Part shown: positions 1-9,345 of the stretch, one piece after another
Layout: every line of letters starts with the position of its first letter
Numbering within the stretch: position 1 is the stretch's first letter
Assembly: GCF_001675165.1 (NCBI RefSeq)
Contig: NZ_LROS01000002.1
Coordinates: 1-64,000 of the forward strand
DNA length: 64,000 nucleotides
DNA from: Clostridium ragsdalei P11
Lineage (GTDB): Bacteria > Bacillota > Clostridia > Clostridiales > Clostridiaceae
Direction: 5' to 3'
The notes under the pieces: generated by a model
What the model was told of the DNA's origin: nothing
Databases searched by the model: none
Seen by the model: the letters and a program-made list of their open reading frames with translations, nothing else
Position numbers and translations under genes: made by a program

Positions 1-31
1 AAGATAGCTTAGTTGTGAGATTATAATAATT

Positions 32-60
32 GATATGGTACTGAAAATCAGCACCATATC
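32..60. repeat. Short hairpin-forming inverted repeat
   Basis: Arms GATATGGT and ACCATATC pair perfectly and an inner CTG/CAG extends the stem around an AAAAT loop. No T-run follows on either strand, so it is not an obvious intrinsic terminator. It may close a gene lying to the left of the window. Confidence 0.5.
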
Positions 61-154
61 AAAAATGAAATTTTAAGAATTAGCTAGTATTTGAATGAAT
101 TATTCCCATTTGCGGGGGCCAATCCGAGAGTGAAGGTTGATTTTTAGCTATCGC

Positions 155-235
155 AAAAAATCTTTAAACTTATATGAGCCAGCAATGTTTCACTTTAGTG
201 AAACGAGTCTTCAAAAATTTAATTAAAGATTTTTT
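155..235. repeat. Nested inverted repeat, possible structured RNA
   Basis: Outer arms at 155-167 and 223-235 are a perfect 13-bp inverted repeat (AAAAAATCTTTAA with TTAAAGATTTTTT). A second perfect 7-bp hairpin (GTTTCAC, loop TTTA, GTGAAAC) lies inside at 187-204. No gene overlaps it. The 1-670 stretch otherwise holds only two other inverted repeats and the permease promoter; I see no coding region in it. Confidence 0.5.
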
Positions 236-333
236 ATAGTATAACGGAAAAAATCCACATTAACTCTCCACTTTCCATACTCAATTCTCAACTAATCAAA
301 TTGTGAAAGTTAAGTCCTATAATTTTAACGGAG

Positions 334-395
334 GAAAATCATCTATAACTATTAATTTTTAGCACACTTTATGAATTAATAGTTAAGAGATTTTC
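334..395. repeat. Inverted repeat upstream of the first permease
   Basis: GAAAATC ... ACTATTAATT is mirrored by AATTAATAGT ... GATTTTC across a 16-nt loop. It lies about 185 bp upstream of the predicted permease promoter, so it is more likely a terminator or remnant of an upstream element than part of the permease leader. Confidence 0.35.
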
Positions 396-578
396 ATGTA
401 TAAGTTGAATTAAAATGAGGAATTATATAATAGATGCCAGAGAAATTATTGAATAAAGTAAAAAATTACAATTCAAAAAATATAAGCACATTTTCTAATA
501 AGCATAAAATAACAAGGATTATTTTATAATGTTATAAAAAATACCTATTATTTTTTATAATAATTTTATTCAATAATA

Positions 579-607
579 TTGAATTATACAAAAAATGATG
601 ATATGAT
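579..607 (+). promoter_or_regulatory. Sigma-A promoter of first APC permease
   Basis: TTGAAT, 17-nt spacer, TATGAT. The same promoter with a similar spacer (TTGAAT-N17-TATTAT) stands before the paralogous permease at 2430-2458. Conservation continues a further ~25 nt downstream, which supports real function. Confidence 0.7.
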
Positions 608-670
608 TAATAAAATATTCATTTTAAGAATAATTTATTATTTATTTTATTTATAAGGGGGAGATACTGT

Positions 671-2083
671 ATGAAAAATATTTTTAGAACCAAACCCATT
701 GAAAGTCTTTTAGCAGAGACTAAAGGAAAGGATGGTTTATCCAAAGTATTAGGCTCTTTTGAACTTACTATGCTAGGCATAGGCGCAATTATAGGTACGG
801 GTATATTTGTATTAACAGGAATAGCAGCAGCAAATTATTCTGGGCCAGCACTTGTAATCTCATTTATTATAGCAGGACTTGCTTGTGGATTTGCAGCACT
901 TTGCTATGCAGAGATAGCAGCTATGGTTCCGGTAGCAGGAAGTGCATACACTTATGGTTATGCGGCACTTGGAGAATTTTGGGCGTGGATTATAGGATGG
1001 GACTTAATTCTTGAATATGCTTTTGCAATTGGTACAGTTGCAATTGGATGGAGCGGCTATTTTACTAGTATTGTAGCTGATTTGGGCCTAAAACTTCCGA
1101 CAGCTATTACAAAAGCACCTTTTGAAGGCGGACTAATAAACTTACCTGCAGTAGCTATACTTGTAGTAATAACAGGTATATTGGTAGCAGGCGTAAAACA
1201 AAGCGCAACTACAAATAATATAATAGTTGCTATAAAGTTAGCAGTAGTACTTTTATTCATAGTATTAGGTGTTAGCCATGTTAATACAGCAAATTGGCAT
1301 CCATTTATGCCTTATGGATGGAAAGGAGTTTTCTCAGGAGCATCAGTAATATTCTTTGCTTATATAGGATTTGATGCAGTTTCCACTGCAGCAGAAGAAG
1401 TAAGAAATCCGCAGAAGGATTTACCTAGAGGAATTATAGCATCTTTGATAATTTGTACTGTATTATATATTGTAGTATCAGCTATATTAACAGGAATGGT
1501 TCCGTATCTGAAATTTAAAGAAACAGCAGCTCCAGTAGCTTTTGCACTTCAGCAGGTAGGAATAAATTGGGGATCAGCTTTAGTTTCAGTTGGTGCAATT
1601 TGTGGATTGACTTCAGTTCTAATTGTTATGATGTTTGGTCAAACTCGTATATTGTTTGCAATGTCAAGGGATGGACTTTTGCCTAGAGTATTTGGACACG
1701 TTGATCAAAGGTTCCATACACCTGTAAAAAGTACTTTACTTGTTGGTATTATAACTATGATTGTAGCTGGATTTACACCAATAGGTGTTGTTTCTGAATT
1801 GACTAACGTAGGTACACTAGCAGCATTTATAATAGTATCTGCATCAGTTATAGTTTTAAGAAAAAAGGAACCGGATAGACCTAGAACATTCAAAGTCCCT
1901 TTTTCACCGGTTACACCTATTCTTTCTATGGCAGCTTGTGCTTTCTTAATACTCAATCTGCAAAAGATAACTTTGGTAAGATTTGCAGTGTGGCTTGTTA
2001 TAGGACTTGTATTATACTTTGCATATGGGTATAAACACAGCACTGTAAATGGAGATAATTCAGTCGATGAAAGTGCTATATAA
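671..2083 (+). CDS. APC-family amino acid permease (YfnA/CAT-like), copy 1
   Basis: This is an integral membrane amino acid importer of the APC superfamily, about 470 residues with roughly 12 hydrophobic segments. The TM1 signature GIGAIIGTGIFVLTG is at residues 36-50 and the TM6-region motif FFAYIGFDAVSTAAEE at 228-243; both are typical of YfnA/cationic amino acid transporter-like permeases. The start is supported by AAGGGGGAG 8-15 nt upstream. The substrate cannot be read from sequence. The next gene is a near-identical paralog with its own promoter and a terminator between, so the two are separate units that arose by tandem duplication. Confidence 0.9.
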   Translation: MKNIFRTKPIESLLAETKGKDGLSKVLGSFELTMLGIGAIIGTGIFVLTGIAAANYSGPALVISFIIAGLACGFAALCYAEIAAMVPVAGSAYTYGYAALGEFWAWIIGWDLILEYAFAIGTVAIGWSGYFTSIVADLGLKLPTAITKAPFEGGLINLPAVAILVVITGILVAGVKQSATTNNIIVAIKLAVVLLFIVLGVSHVNTANWHPFMPYGWKGVFSGASVIFFAYIGFDAVSTAAEEVRNPQKDLPRGIIASLIICTVLYIVVSAILTGMVPYLKFKETAAPVAFALQQVGINWGSALVSVGAICGLTSVLIVMMFGQTRILFAMSRDGLLPRVFGHVDQRFHTPVKSTLLVGIITMIVAGFTPIGVVSELTNVGTLAAFIIVSASVIVLRKKEPDRPRTFKVPFSPVTPILSMAACAFLILNLQKITLVRFAVWLVIGLVLYFAYGYKHSTVNGDNSVDESAI

Positions 2084-2106
2084 AGAAATGTATAAAATTT
2101 AATACT

Positions 2107-2166
2107 AGGTGGAGTTTAGCTCCACCTAAAAAACTAGGTATGGTAAATTTACTATACCTAGTTTTT
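2107..2166. terminator. Double terminator after permease copy 1
   Basis: A first hairpin (AGGTGGAG, loop TTTAG, CTCCACCT) at 2107-2127 is followed at 2129-2166 by a 19-bp hairpin with A-rich 5' and T-rich 3' flanks (ends CTAGTTTTT). The second can work in both directions. The rest of the gap to 2429 is AT-rich with nothing else recognised. Confidence 0.8.
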
Positions 2167-2429
2167 GCTGTTGTTATACAAACAATATACAACTAATAAA
2201 GAATATAAAAAATTCACAAACTGTATAGAAGAGTATAAAATAAATTTATTTTTTAAATATTCAGATAAATATAATTCATAAATAAATTGTATAATCCATG
2301 CATTTTGCATAATTGAATAAACAAAAAGTATACATTTCAATGTATAGATGCATATTAAATAATTATAAATATACACCCGCTAAAATTATTAAACATTAAA
2401 AAAATATATGTAAAAATCATAAAATCATA

Positions 2430-2458
2430 TTGAATTGTATAAAAAATGGTGGTATTAT
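2430..2458 (+). promoter_or_regulatory. Sigma-A promoter of second APC permease
   Basis: TTGAAT, 17-nt spacer, TATTAT, matching the promoter of copy 1 in boxes and most of the spacer. The duplication therefore carried the promoter along. Confidence 0.7.
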
Positions 2459-2551
2459 TAATAATAAATTCATTTTTAGAAATGATACTGGCATAGCATT
2501 ATAATAATGACAGCATTGTTTTTTAGTTAAATTTAGGGGGGCAATTGACGT

Positions 2552-3970
2552 ATGAAAAATATTTTTAGAACAAAACCCATCGAAAGTCTTTTGGCAGAAA
2601 CTAAGGGAAAGAATTCCTTAGAGAAATCATTGGGAGCTTTCGAACTTACTATGTTAGGTATAGGGGCAATAGTAGGTACAGGGATATTTGTACTGACAGG
2701 AATAGCAGCAGCAAAATATTCTGGACCAGCACTTGTAATTTCATTTATTATAGCAGGGCTTGCTTGTGGATTTGCAGCACTTTGTTATGCAGAGATAGCA
2801 GCTATGGTTCCGGTAGCAGGAAGTGCATACACTTATGGTTATGCGGCACTTGGAGAATTTTGGGCATGGATTATAGGATGGGATTTAATTCTTGAGTATG
2901 CTTTTTCGGTTGGTACAGTCGCAATTGGATGGAGTGGATATTTTGTTAGTATTTTAGGGGATTTGGGTATAAAACTTCCAAATATTATTACAAAAGCACC
3001 TTTTGAAGGCGGACTAGTAAATTTACCTGCAGTAGCTATACTTGTAGTAATAACAGGTATATTGGTAGCAGGTGTAAAACAAAGTGCAACTACAAATAAT
3101 ATAATAGTTGCTATAAAGTTAGCAGTAGTACTTTTATTTATAGTATTAGGCGTTAGACATGTTCATCCTGCAAACTGGCATCCATTTATGCCTTATGGAT
3201 GGAAGGGAGTTTTCTCAGGAGCATCAGTAATATTCTTTGCTTATATAGGGTTTGATGCAGTTTCCACTGCAGCAGAAGAAGTAAAAGATCCAAAGAAGGA
3301 TTTACCTAGAGGAATTATAGCATCTTTGATAATTTGTACTGTATTATATATTGCAGTATCAGCTATATTAACAGGAATGGTTCCATATCTGAAATTTAAA
3401 GATACAGCAGCTCCAGTAGCTTTTGCACTTCAGCAGGTAGGAATAAATTGGGGATCAGCTTTAGTTTCAGTTGGTGCAATTTGTGGACTAACTTCAGTTT
3501 TAATTGTTATGTTATTTGGTCAAACTCGTGTATTGTTTGCAATGTCAAGGGATGGACTTTTACCTAGAGTATTTGGACAGGTTAATCAAAGGTTCCATAC
3601 ACCTGTAAAAAGTACTTTACTTGTTGGTATTATAACTATGATAATAGCTGGATTTACACCAATAAGTGTTGTTTCTGAATTGACTAATATAGGTACACTA
3701 GCAGCATTTATAATAGTATCTGCATCAGTTATAGTTTTAAGAAAAAGAGAGCCAGACAGACCTAGATCATTTAAAGTTCCGTTTTCACCAGTTACACCTA
3801 TTTTTGCTATGATAGCTTGTGCTTTCTTAATAATCAATCTGCAAAAGGTAACTTTGGTAAGATTTGCAGTATGGCTTGTTATTGGACTTGTAATATACTT
3901 TGCATATGGAAATAATCACAGTGTTATGAACGATGAAGATTTGGCAAGTACACAAGATGCAGCAAAATAA
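2552..3970 (+). CDS. APC-family amino acid permease (YfnA/CAT-like), copy 2
   Basis: Paralog of the preceding gene, about 472 residues and around 90% identical by eye over its whole length. Changes concentrate in residues 20-32, the loop near 118-150 and the C-terminus. TM1 and TM6 signatures are intact, so both copies look functional. RBS is AGGGGGGC ahead of ATG. The strong nucleotide similarity indicates a recent tandem duplication or ongoing gene conversion. Amino acid import is inferred from family; specificity may differ subtly between the copies. Confidence 0.9.
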   Translation: MKNIFRTKPIESLLAETKGKNSLEKSLGAFELTMLGIGAIVGTGIFVLTGIAAAKYSGPALVISFIIAGLACGFAALCYAEIAAMVPVAGSAYTYGYAALGEFWAWIIGWDLILEYAFSVGTVAIGWSGYFVSILGDLGIKLPNIITKAPFEGGLVNLPAVAILVVITGILVAGVKQSATTNNIIVAIKLAVVLLFIVLGVRHVHPANWHPFMPYGWKGVFSGASVIFFAYIGFDAVSTAAEEVKDPKKDLPRGIIASLIICTVLYIAVSAILTGMVPYLKFKDTAAPVAFALQQVGINWGSALVSVGAICGLTSVLIVMLFGQTRVLFAMSRDGLLPRVFGQVNQRFHTPVKSTLLVGIITMIIAGFTPISVVSELTNIGTLAAFIIVSASVIVLRKREPDRPRSFKVPFSPVTPIFAMIACAFLIINLQKVTLVRFAVWLVIGLVIYFAYGNNHSVMNDEDLASTQDAAK

Positions 3971-3980
3971 TTTCTGCTTA

Positions 3981-4014
3981 TTAGGTCATGTTTATATAGC
4001 ATGGCCTAATTTCT
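3981..4014 (+). terminator. Terminator of permease copy 2
   Basis: TTAGGTCATG pairs with CATGGCCTAA (one G-U pair) around a 9-nt loop and is followed by TTTCTT. Confidence 0.65.
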
Positions 4015-4074
4015 TAGCAGCTTAGGGATTCATATATATTTTTGAATTTATTTTCTAAAAATTTAAAAAAGTTA

Positions 4075-4103
4075 TTGACATTTAAAAAATAAGATAGTAT
4101 TAT
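4075..4103 (+). promoter_or_regulatory. Promoter of the ilvB T-box transcript
   Basis: Consensus TTGACA, 17-nt spacer, TATTAT. Transcription would start close to 4110, just ahead of the T-box leader. Confidence 0.75.
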
Positions 4104-4109
4104 TAAAAC

Positions 4110-4371
4110 ATATAGTAAATGTGAAAGTGTAATTAAATTGAAAATTAGATAGTAAAAATTAGGATAGGGAAGAGTAATTAGTGAAAGATTTCAAAGAGAA
4201 TGAGGTTAGGTGAAAGCTCATAAATTATTAGCTAGTGAAAATCACCCTGGAGTTGTTTAACTGAAATATAAGTAAGTTATACCGGTAGAGCCGTTAATTG
4301 AATTAAGTAAAAAATTGGGTGGTACCGCGGACCAAACTTCTCGCCCCAGAGGGCAGAAGTTTGGTCTTTTT
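4110..4371 (+). promoter_or_regulatory. T-box riboswitch (likely Ile specifier) for ilvB
   Basis: The antiterminator signature GGGTGGTACCGCGG is at 4317-4330. It runs into a terminator (ACCAAACTTC paired with GAAGTTTGGT, then CTTTTT) at 4331-4371. The 3' side of stem I reads GTGAAA-ATC-ACCCTGG, placing codon ATC (isoleucine) at 4241-4243. Uncharged tRNA-Ile should stabilise the antiterminator and turn on acetolactate synthase. The specifier was read by comparison with the other two T-boxes in this window, so it is an inference; the T-box itself is clear. Confidence 0.93.
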
Positions 4372-4556
4372 ATATTATATAAATATAATATAAAAAGTGT
4401 GATTTTAACTTAAACAAGTAAATAAGTGTAAAAAAAGAATAAATAAGTATGTGAAAAAAATAACAAACAATTTATTTTTTAGTCTAAATAAGTATAAATT
4501 ATTATATTATTTGATAAAATAATTGATTAATATATAAATAAAAGGGGGACTTAGAT

Positions 4557-6233
4557 ATGAAAATAAAGGGAGCTGAAGTACTATTAAAATGTATGATGGA
4601 GCAAGGTGTAGATACTGTATTCGGATATCCAGGAGGAGCTGTTTTACCTATTTATGATGCACTATATGCTGCTAAGGGGAAAATAACTCACATATCAACT
4701 TCACATGAACAAGGGGCTGCTCATGCTGCAGATGGATATGCAAGATCTACAGGAAAGGTAGGAGTTGTAATTGCAACATCAGGGCCGGGAGCTACTAATA
4801 CGGTTACAGCAATTGCTACAGCTTATATGGATTCCGTACCTATTGTAGTATTTACAGGACAGGTTGCGAGAAGTCTTCTTGGAAAGGATTCTTTTCAAGA
4901 AGTAAATATTAAAGATATTACTGCATCCATAACTAAGAAAAGTTGCATTGTAGAAAAGGTAGAGGATTTAGCTGATACTGTAAGAGAGGCATTTCAAATT
5001 GCAGCTAGCGGAAGGCCAGGACCTGTAGTAGTAGATATACCTAAAGACATACAATCAGCTGAAGTTGAATATGAGCCTTCCAGAAGCAAACTTTATGAAA
5101 TTAAAGAGAAGAAATATTTTAGTTTAGATGAGTATGGAGACAATTTTAATAAAGCAATAGATATGATAAATAGGAGTGAGAGACCTGTAATTTATTCAGG
5201 TGGAGGAACTGTCACATCAGGGGCTCAAAATGAATTGATGGAACTTGTAGAAAAGATAGATTCACCAATTACGTGTTCACTTATGGGAATAGGAGCTTTC
5301 CCTGGAGACAATGAATATTATATGGGTATGGTTGGAATGCATGGAAGCCGCTGTTCAAATTATGCAGTAAGTAATTGTGATTTATTAATAGCTATAGGAG
5401 CTAGGTTTAGCGATAGGGTTATAAGCAAGGTAAGTGCTTTTGCTCCAAAAGCAAGAATAATACACATAGACATTGATCCTAAAGAATTTGGTAAAAATGT
5501 GGATATAGATGTGGCAATAAAAGGAGATGTGAAAGAGGTACTTCAAAAACTTAATTGCAAGTTAAAAAAGACTGATCACAGAGATTGGATGGATAAAATA
5601 AAACAGTGGAAAAGTGAACAGCGTGAACCTTTTAAAGAATGTAAATTAAGTCCTAAGTTTATAATGGATACCTTGTATAATCTTACAGGAGGGGACTGTA
5701 TAGTTACTACAGAAGTTGGCCAAAATCAAATTTGGACTGCACAATATTTTAAATTTTTGAAGCCAAGAACATTTGTATCTTCAGGGGGACTTGGAACTAT
5801 GGGTTTCGGACTTGGAGCTTCTATAGGAGCATCTATGGGTAATCCAGGAAAAAAGGTAATAAATGTAGCAGGGGATGGAAGTTTTAAAATGAATTCTACA
5901 GAGCTTGCTACTGTTGCCAAATATAAACTTCCTATTGTACAATTGCTTTTAAATAATCGTGCATTAGGCATGGTATATCAATGGCAGGATATGTTCTATG
6001 GTAAGAGGTTTTCAAATACAGAACTTGGACCAGATGTTGATTTCATGAAACTTGGAGAAGCGTATGGTATAAAGACTTTTAAGATAGAAGACAATAGCCA
6101 GGTAGAGAAATGTTTAAAGGAAGCTCTTGACTTAAACGAACCTGTAATTATAGAATGTGATATAGATAGGAAAGAAAAGGTATTTCCTATTGTACCTCCA
6201 GGAGCAGCTATAGAGGATCTAGTAGAAGAGTAA
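4557..6233 (+). CDS. ilvB: Acetolactate synthase, catalytic subunit
   Basis: Thiamine diphosphate enzyme that condenses two pyruvates to 2-acetolactate, the first step to valine/leucine and, in acetogens, to acetoin and 2,3-butanediol. It is 558 residues, normal for the family. The catalytic glutamate lies in SHEQGAAHAADGYA (E51). The ThDP/Mg motif starts GDGSFKMN at 439 and ends with NN at 466-467. The start is supported by AAAGGGGGAC. No regulatory small subunit (ilvN) follows; a terminator comes at once. Control is by the upstream T-box. The protein could be IlvB, IlvG-type or AlsS-type; the Ile T-box favours amino acid biosynthesis. Confidence 0.92.
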   Translation: MKIKGAEVLLKCMMEQGVDTVFGYPGGAVLPIYDALYAAKGKITHISTSHEQGAAHAADGYARSTGKVGVVIATSGPGATNTVTAIATAYMDSVPIVVFTGQVARSLLGKDSFQEVNIKDITASITKKSCIVEKVEDLADTVREAFQIAASGRPGPVVVDIPKDIQSAEVEYEPSRSKLYEIKEKKYFSLDEYGDNFNKAIDMINRSERPVIYSGGGTVTSGAQNELMELVEKIDSPITCSLMGIGAFPGDNEYYMGMVGMHGSRCSNYAVSNCDLLIAIGARFSDRVISKVSAFAPKARIIHIDIDPKEFGKNVDIDVAIKGDVKEVLQKLNCKLKKTDHRDWMDKIKQWKSEQREPFKECKLSPKFIMDTLYNLTGGDCIVTTEVGQNQIWTAQYFKFLKPRTFVSSGGLGTMGFGLGASIGASMGNPGKKVINVAGDGSFKMNSTELATVAKYKLPIVQLLLNNRALGMVYQWQDMFYGKRFSNTELGPDVDFMKLGEAYGIKTFKIEDNSQVEKCLKEALDLNEPVIIECDIDRKEKVFPIVPPGAAIEDLVEE

Positions 6234-6246
6234 ACAGAGAAATAGA

Positions 6247-6280
6247 AAATGGGGTCATTTGCTTGACCCCATTTCTTTTA
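6247..6280. terminator. Terminator between convergent ilvB and ECF gene
   Basis: AAATGGGGTCA, 6-nt loop, TGACCCCATTT, then CTTTTATATTTT. Usable from both sides. Confidence 0.8.
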
Positions 6281-6284
6281 TATT

Positions 6285-7076
6285 TTAAGCTTTTTTTACT
6301 ACTCTACCTTGAAATAAACTATAACAGTACATAATCATACAGGTTATATAGGAATTTACTATAGTCATAAGAAGAGCTTCAATTATTCTAGGTACCCATA
6401 AGAACATAAAGCCTTTGGCCATGAGAGCAGGAGTAAATATGAGCAATATATAAGTATTTATAGTGCATATTAAAACTCCAGATATACCAATTGCAATTAT
6501 TAATTTAAAATAATTGTTATTTACAAAATCATAGGATTTTACCATGCTTTTCTTAATAAATACATTTATTATGAATATAATAACGCCTATGGCACCTATT
6601 AACATAAGCCCGGTACTAAGGTATTGGGACTTTTTACCTAAAGATGATAGTAGTTGTCCTAAAGTAGTATGATATGCAAACTTCATTATGATAAAATTAA
6701 AAAAACCTACTACCAAGAGCAATCCAAAGAAAGCAATATAACAATTTCTTACTTTATATTCTTTAGTATTTTTAATATATCTCCATATAAGTGCAGGCAA
6801 AATACCAGCTGCTATATTAGTTATAGTAAACAAAGGGATGTATCCACCCATAGGTCTTATTATATAGCCAAGAATATCGATTAATCCACCTGAAATTCCT
6901 CCATATAATGGACCAAATAAGATACCGGGCATTATATAGCATATGGCATCAAAACTTATTCTCATAGTGAGTATGCCACCTGCAGCTATTGCTATAGAAA
7001 ACGATCTCAAAACAACTGCAACTGCAACAAAAACAGCGGTAGTAACAAGAAATTTTGTATTCATTCTACTTTTCAT
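6285..7076 (-). CDS. folT: ECF transporter S component, probably folate (FolT-like)
   Basis: Small integral membrane substrate-binding (S) subunit of an energy-coupling factor vitamin importer. It is 263 residues with 6 or more hydrophobic stretches. The N-terminal TTAVFVAVAVVLRSF followed by MRISFDAI and PGILFGPLYGGISGGLIDIL is typical of folate-type S components. The energising EcfA/EcfT subunits are not here and would be shared from another locus. A THF riboswitch directly upstream is the main reason to call folate. It is longer than most S components, with extra sequence around residues 135-190 that I cannot assign. Confidence 0.85.
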   Translation of the reverse strand: MKSRMNTKFLVTTAVFVAVAVVLRSFSIAIAAGGILTMRISFDAICYIMPGILFGPLYGGISGGLIDILGYIIRPMGGYIPLFTITNIAAGILPALIWRYIKNTKEYKVRNCYIAFFGLLLVVGFFNFIIMKFAYHTTLGQLLSSLGKKSQYLSTGLMLIGAIGVIIFIINVFIKKSMVKSYDFVNNNYFKLIIAIGISGVLICTINTYILLIFTPALMAKGFMFLWVPRIIEALLMTIVNSYITCMIMYCYSLFQGRVVKKA

Positions 7077-7141
7077 ACTTTTTACCCCCAGTGTTATAAT
7101 ATTAAATTAATTTACACAGAGCAAAAAATCTACATAGAAAC

Positions 7142-7326
7142 ACCTCTTTTCTCTTTAATGTAGTCACATTAAAGAGAAAAGAGGTAAGTACAAAATCTCT
7201 TTAATGTAACAGCGGAAGCAATATCATATCGTAAGCTTTAAATTATAAAGTAAAATTATTTAAGCTTTTCGTTTAGAGACAACCTCCCATTCTCTAACAC
7301 TTTACGCATAATATTTACTCTGCTAC
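7142..7326 (-). promoter_or_regulatory. Tetrahydrofolate (THF) riboswitch with terminator platform
   Basis: On the minus strand the aptamer runs from GTAGCAG (7326-7320) to CTGTTAC (7212-7206), which pair as P1. Conserved THF-I segments GAATGGGAGGTTGTC, ACGAA and TTGCTTCCGCT occur in order. A 20-bp terminator follows at 7185-7142. The segment ACATTAAAGAG just after the aptamer (7207-7197) can pair with the terminator's 5' arm, giving an antiterminator. Folate sufficiency should stop transcription of the downstream S component. Confidence 0.88.
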
Positions 7327-7404
7327 CTTTGTCTTAATTATACAAAATAATTCCATTATTGTCTACATATTTTGTATAATTTCTAACTTTTCAAAATATT
7401 ACTT

Positions 7405-7791
7405 TTATTCAATTAAATCCAATACATCTCTATAGACTAAGACATTGGATATACCAGCATAATATCTTATTATTCCATCGATTACTGTTATAGGTGGTTC
7501 AAATCCTTTTTTTATGGTATCCTCTACTTTTATAGATTCTTTATTTACAGGATTACTTGTGCCTAATTCTATAAAATGGATATCTACATTTTCTTTCATA
7601 TGATTTATAGTTAGAAAATTTACTAGATTGTAATATAAGTCTAAAGTTTTTACCTGTATTGTTTTGCTGTCATTAGTAGATTTACAACCTGCACATTTTC
7701 CAGAACAAGAACTGTGTTTGTTATTGCAGCGATCACCAGTTATTATTGCATCCTTATTTCCATATATATTAATTTTAATTTTTGAACCCAT
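7405..7791 (-). CDS. Conserved hypothetical protein with Cys cluster
   Basis: A 128-residue cytoplasmic protein that I do not recognise with certainty. It has an early cysteine cluster (C22 and CSGKCAGC near residue 30). The C-terminal half reads like a thioredoxin-fold, YuzD-type protein, with PPITVIDGIIRYYAGISN near residues 98-115. RBS AGGAGGG precedes the ATG. It stands alone, with no promoter recognised and a structured repeat between it and iscS. A role in redox or metal handling is possible but not shown. Confidence 0.6.
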   Translation of the reverse strand: MGSKIKINIYGNKDAIITGDRCNNKHSSCSGKCAGCKSTNDSKTIQVKTLDLYYNLVNFLTINHMKENVDIHFIELGTSNPVNKESIKVEDTIKKGFEPPITVIDGIIRYYAGISNVLVYRDVLDLIE

Positions 7792-7837
7792 AGTTTAAAT
7801 TCCCTCCTATATATATACTTGATAAACAGAGTTCTTG

Positions 7838-8003
7838 GCATCAGGTGGAGTTTTGACTCCATCTGATGCTTATTAACAGGCTTCTTAGTGCTTTAGCACT
7901 TAGAAGGCGTTATCCTTTAGGAAAAATCGTTATCCAGGGACGTAGCTGCTCGCAACGTAAACTTGGAGAAGTGGGAGTATTAGAGCAGGTAGTCATCGGA
8001 TAA
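7838..8003 (+). repeat. Structured intergenic repeat A, copy 1, with preceding hairpins
   Basis: The core is 7930-8003, from TTATCC to GGATAA. It contains AGGGACGTAGC on the left and GGTAGTCATCGGATAA on the right, with CTGCTC paired to GAGCAG. It is preceded by a 14-bp hairpin (7838-7869) that also precedes copy 2, and by another hairpin (CTTCTTAGTGC/GCACTTAGAAG, 7881-7906). Copies are at 50748-50865 and, inverted, 19227-19353. Compensatory base changes support a folded RNA. I cannot assign it to a named family. Confidence 0.6.
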
Positions 8004-8048
8004 AAATTATAATATCATAATTTAAGATTTTTATACAGTTAACTATGG

Positions 8049-8077
8049 TTGACAAAAGCAATATTTAAAAATATGAT
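8049..8077 (+). promoter_or_regulatory. Promoter of iscS-mnmA
   Basis: Consensus TTGACA, 17-nt spacer, TATGAT, 67 nt upstream of the chosen iscS start. Confidence 0.8.
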
Positions 8078-8143
8078 ATAGTATATTATAGTATATCACT
8101 ATGATTTCTACAGAAAAAGTACACTTTGATAGGAGAGGTAATA

Positions 8144-9313
8144 ATGAAAAGAGAAATCTATATGGATTATGCAGCTACAACTTTTGTAAAACCAGAAGTA
8201 GCAGCAGAAATGCGTCCATATTTTACCGAGTATTTTGGCAATCCATCCTCTATTTATCACATATCTAGAAAAAATAAAATGGCTATAACTGAAGCTAGAG
8301 GAAAGATAGCAGATGCCATAAATGCAAATAGAGATGAAATATTTTTTACAAATGGAGGTTCTGAATCTGACAACTGGGCTATAAAGGGAATTGTATCTGC
8401 AAATTCAGGTAAAGGCAATCATATAATAACTACAGGTATAGAACATCATGCAGTTATAAATACCTGTAAGTATTTAGAGAAGCATGGCTTTAAAGTAACT
8501 TTTCTTCCTGTAAATGAATATGGAATAGTTAATTTAGGTGAAATTGAAAAAAGTATAACAGATAATACTATACTTATATCTGCTATGTTTGCAAATAATG
8601 AAATAGGTACAATAGAACCTATAAAAGAAATAGGAAGTCTTTGTAGAAAAAAGGGAATATTGTTTCACACGGATGCAGTTCAAGCAGTGGGAAATGTACC
8701 AATTGATGTTAAAGCTATGAATATAGATTTATTGTCTATGGCGTCCCATAAATTTTATGGACCTAAAGGTATGGGAGCTCTTTATATAAGAAAAGGAGTT
8801 AAGATAGATAGTTTAATTCACGGTGGAGCACAGGAAAGGGGAAGAAGAGCAGGAACGGAAAATATTGCAGGAATAGTTGGAATGGGAAAAGCTATTGAAA
8901 TTGCTGTAAAAAATATGGATAGTGAAAGTAATAGGCTGAGTTATTTAAGAGATAAGTTAATTGAAGGACTTTTAAAAATACCTGGCTCTAAACTAAACGG
9001 TGATAAAAACAATAGATTGCCAGGCAACGTAAACATAACCTTTGATTCTATAGAGGGTGAGATTTTGGCCATGGCTTTAGATGGAGCTGGAATATGCGTG
9101 TCTACCGGAAGCGCCTGCTCAGCAGGGGCAATAGAACCATCTCATGTACTTACAGCTATAGGATTATCAAGAGATGCAGCAAAGGGTTCATTGAGACTTA
9201 CTATAGGAGCAAATACTACAGAAGATGAAGTGAACTTTGTTGTAAATGAAATAGGTAATACGGTTTTAAAATTAAGAGAAAATAATAAAAAATGGCAGCA
9301 AATAAAAGATTGA
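8144..9313 (+). CDS. iscS: Cysteine desulfurase
   Basis: PLP enzyme that takes sulfur from cysteine as a persulfide and leaves alanine. It is 389 residues. The Schiff-base lysine is K203 in [12 protein letters not shown] and the persulfide cysteine is C325 in STGSACSAG. Start at 8144 is chosen because AGGAGAGG lies 6-13 nt upstream; an upstream TTG at 8126 would overlap that site. It is co-transcribed with mnmA and no iscU is present. This arrangement points to tRNA 2-thiouridine synthesis as its main job, as for the YrvO-MnmA pair of Bacillus; use in Fe-S assembly remains possible. Confidence 0.93.
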   Translation: MKREIYMDYAATTFVKPEVAAEMRPYFTEYFGNPSSIYHISRKNKMAITEARGKIADAINANRDEIFFTNGGSESDNWAIKGIVSANSGKGNHIITTGIEHHAVINTCKYLEKHGFKVTFLPVNEYGIVNLGEIEKSITDNTILISAMFANNEIGTIEPIKEIGSLCRKKGILFHTDAVQAVGNVPIDVKAMNIDLLSMASHKFYGPKGMGALYIRKGVKIDSLIHGGAQERGRRAGTENIAGIVGMGKAIEIAVKNMDSESNRLSYLRDKLIEGLLKIPGSKLNGDKNNRLPGNVNITFDSIEGEILAMALDGAGICVSTGSACSAGAIEPSHVLTAIGLSRDAAKGSLRLTIGANTTEDEVNFVVNEIGNTVLKLRENNKKWQQIKD

Positions 9314-9345
9314 TTAAAAATACTTTGATTAGAATAGGTGATAAA

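Noticed and set aside
8126-8143. Upstream TTG start for iscS
   Set aside because: It would place the AGGAGAGG ribosome site inside the gene; the ATG at 8144 fits it.
9292-9345. Longer mnmA frame overlapping iscS
   Set aside because: No RBS, and homologs begin next to the [15 protein letters not shown] segment.
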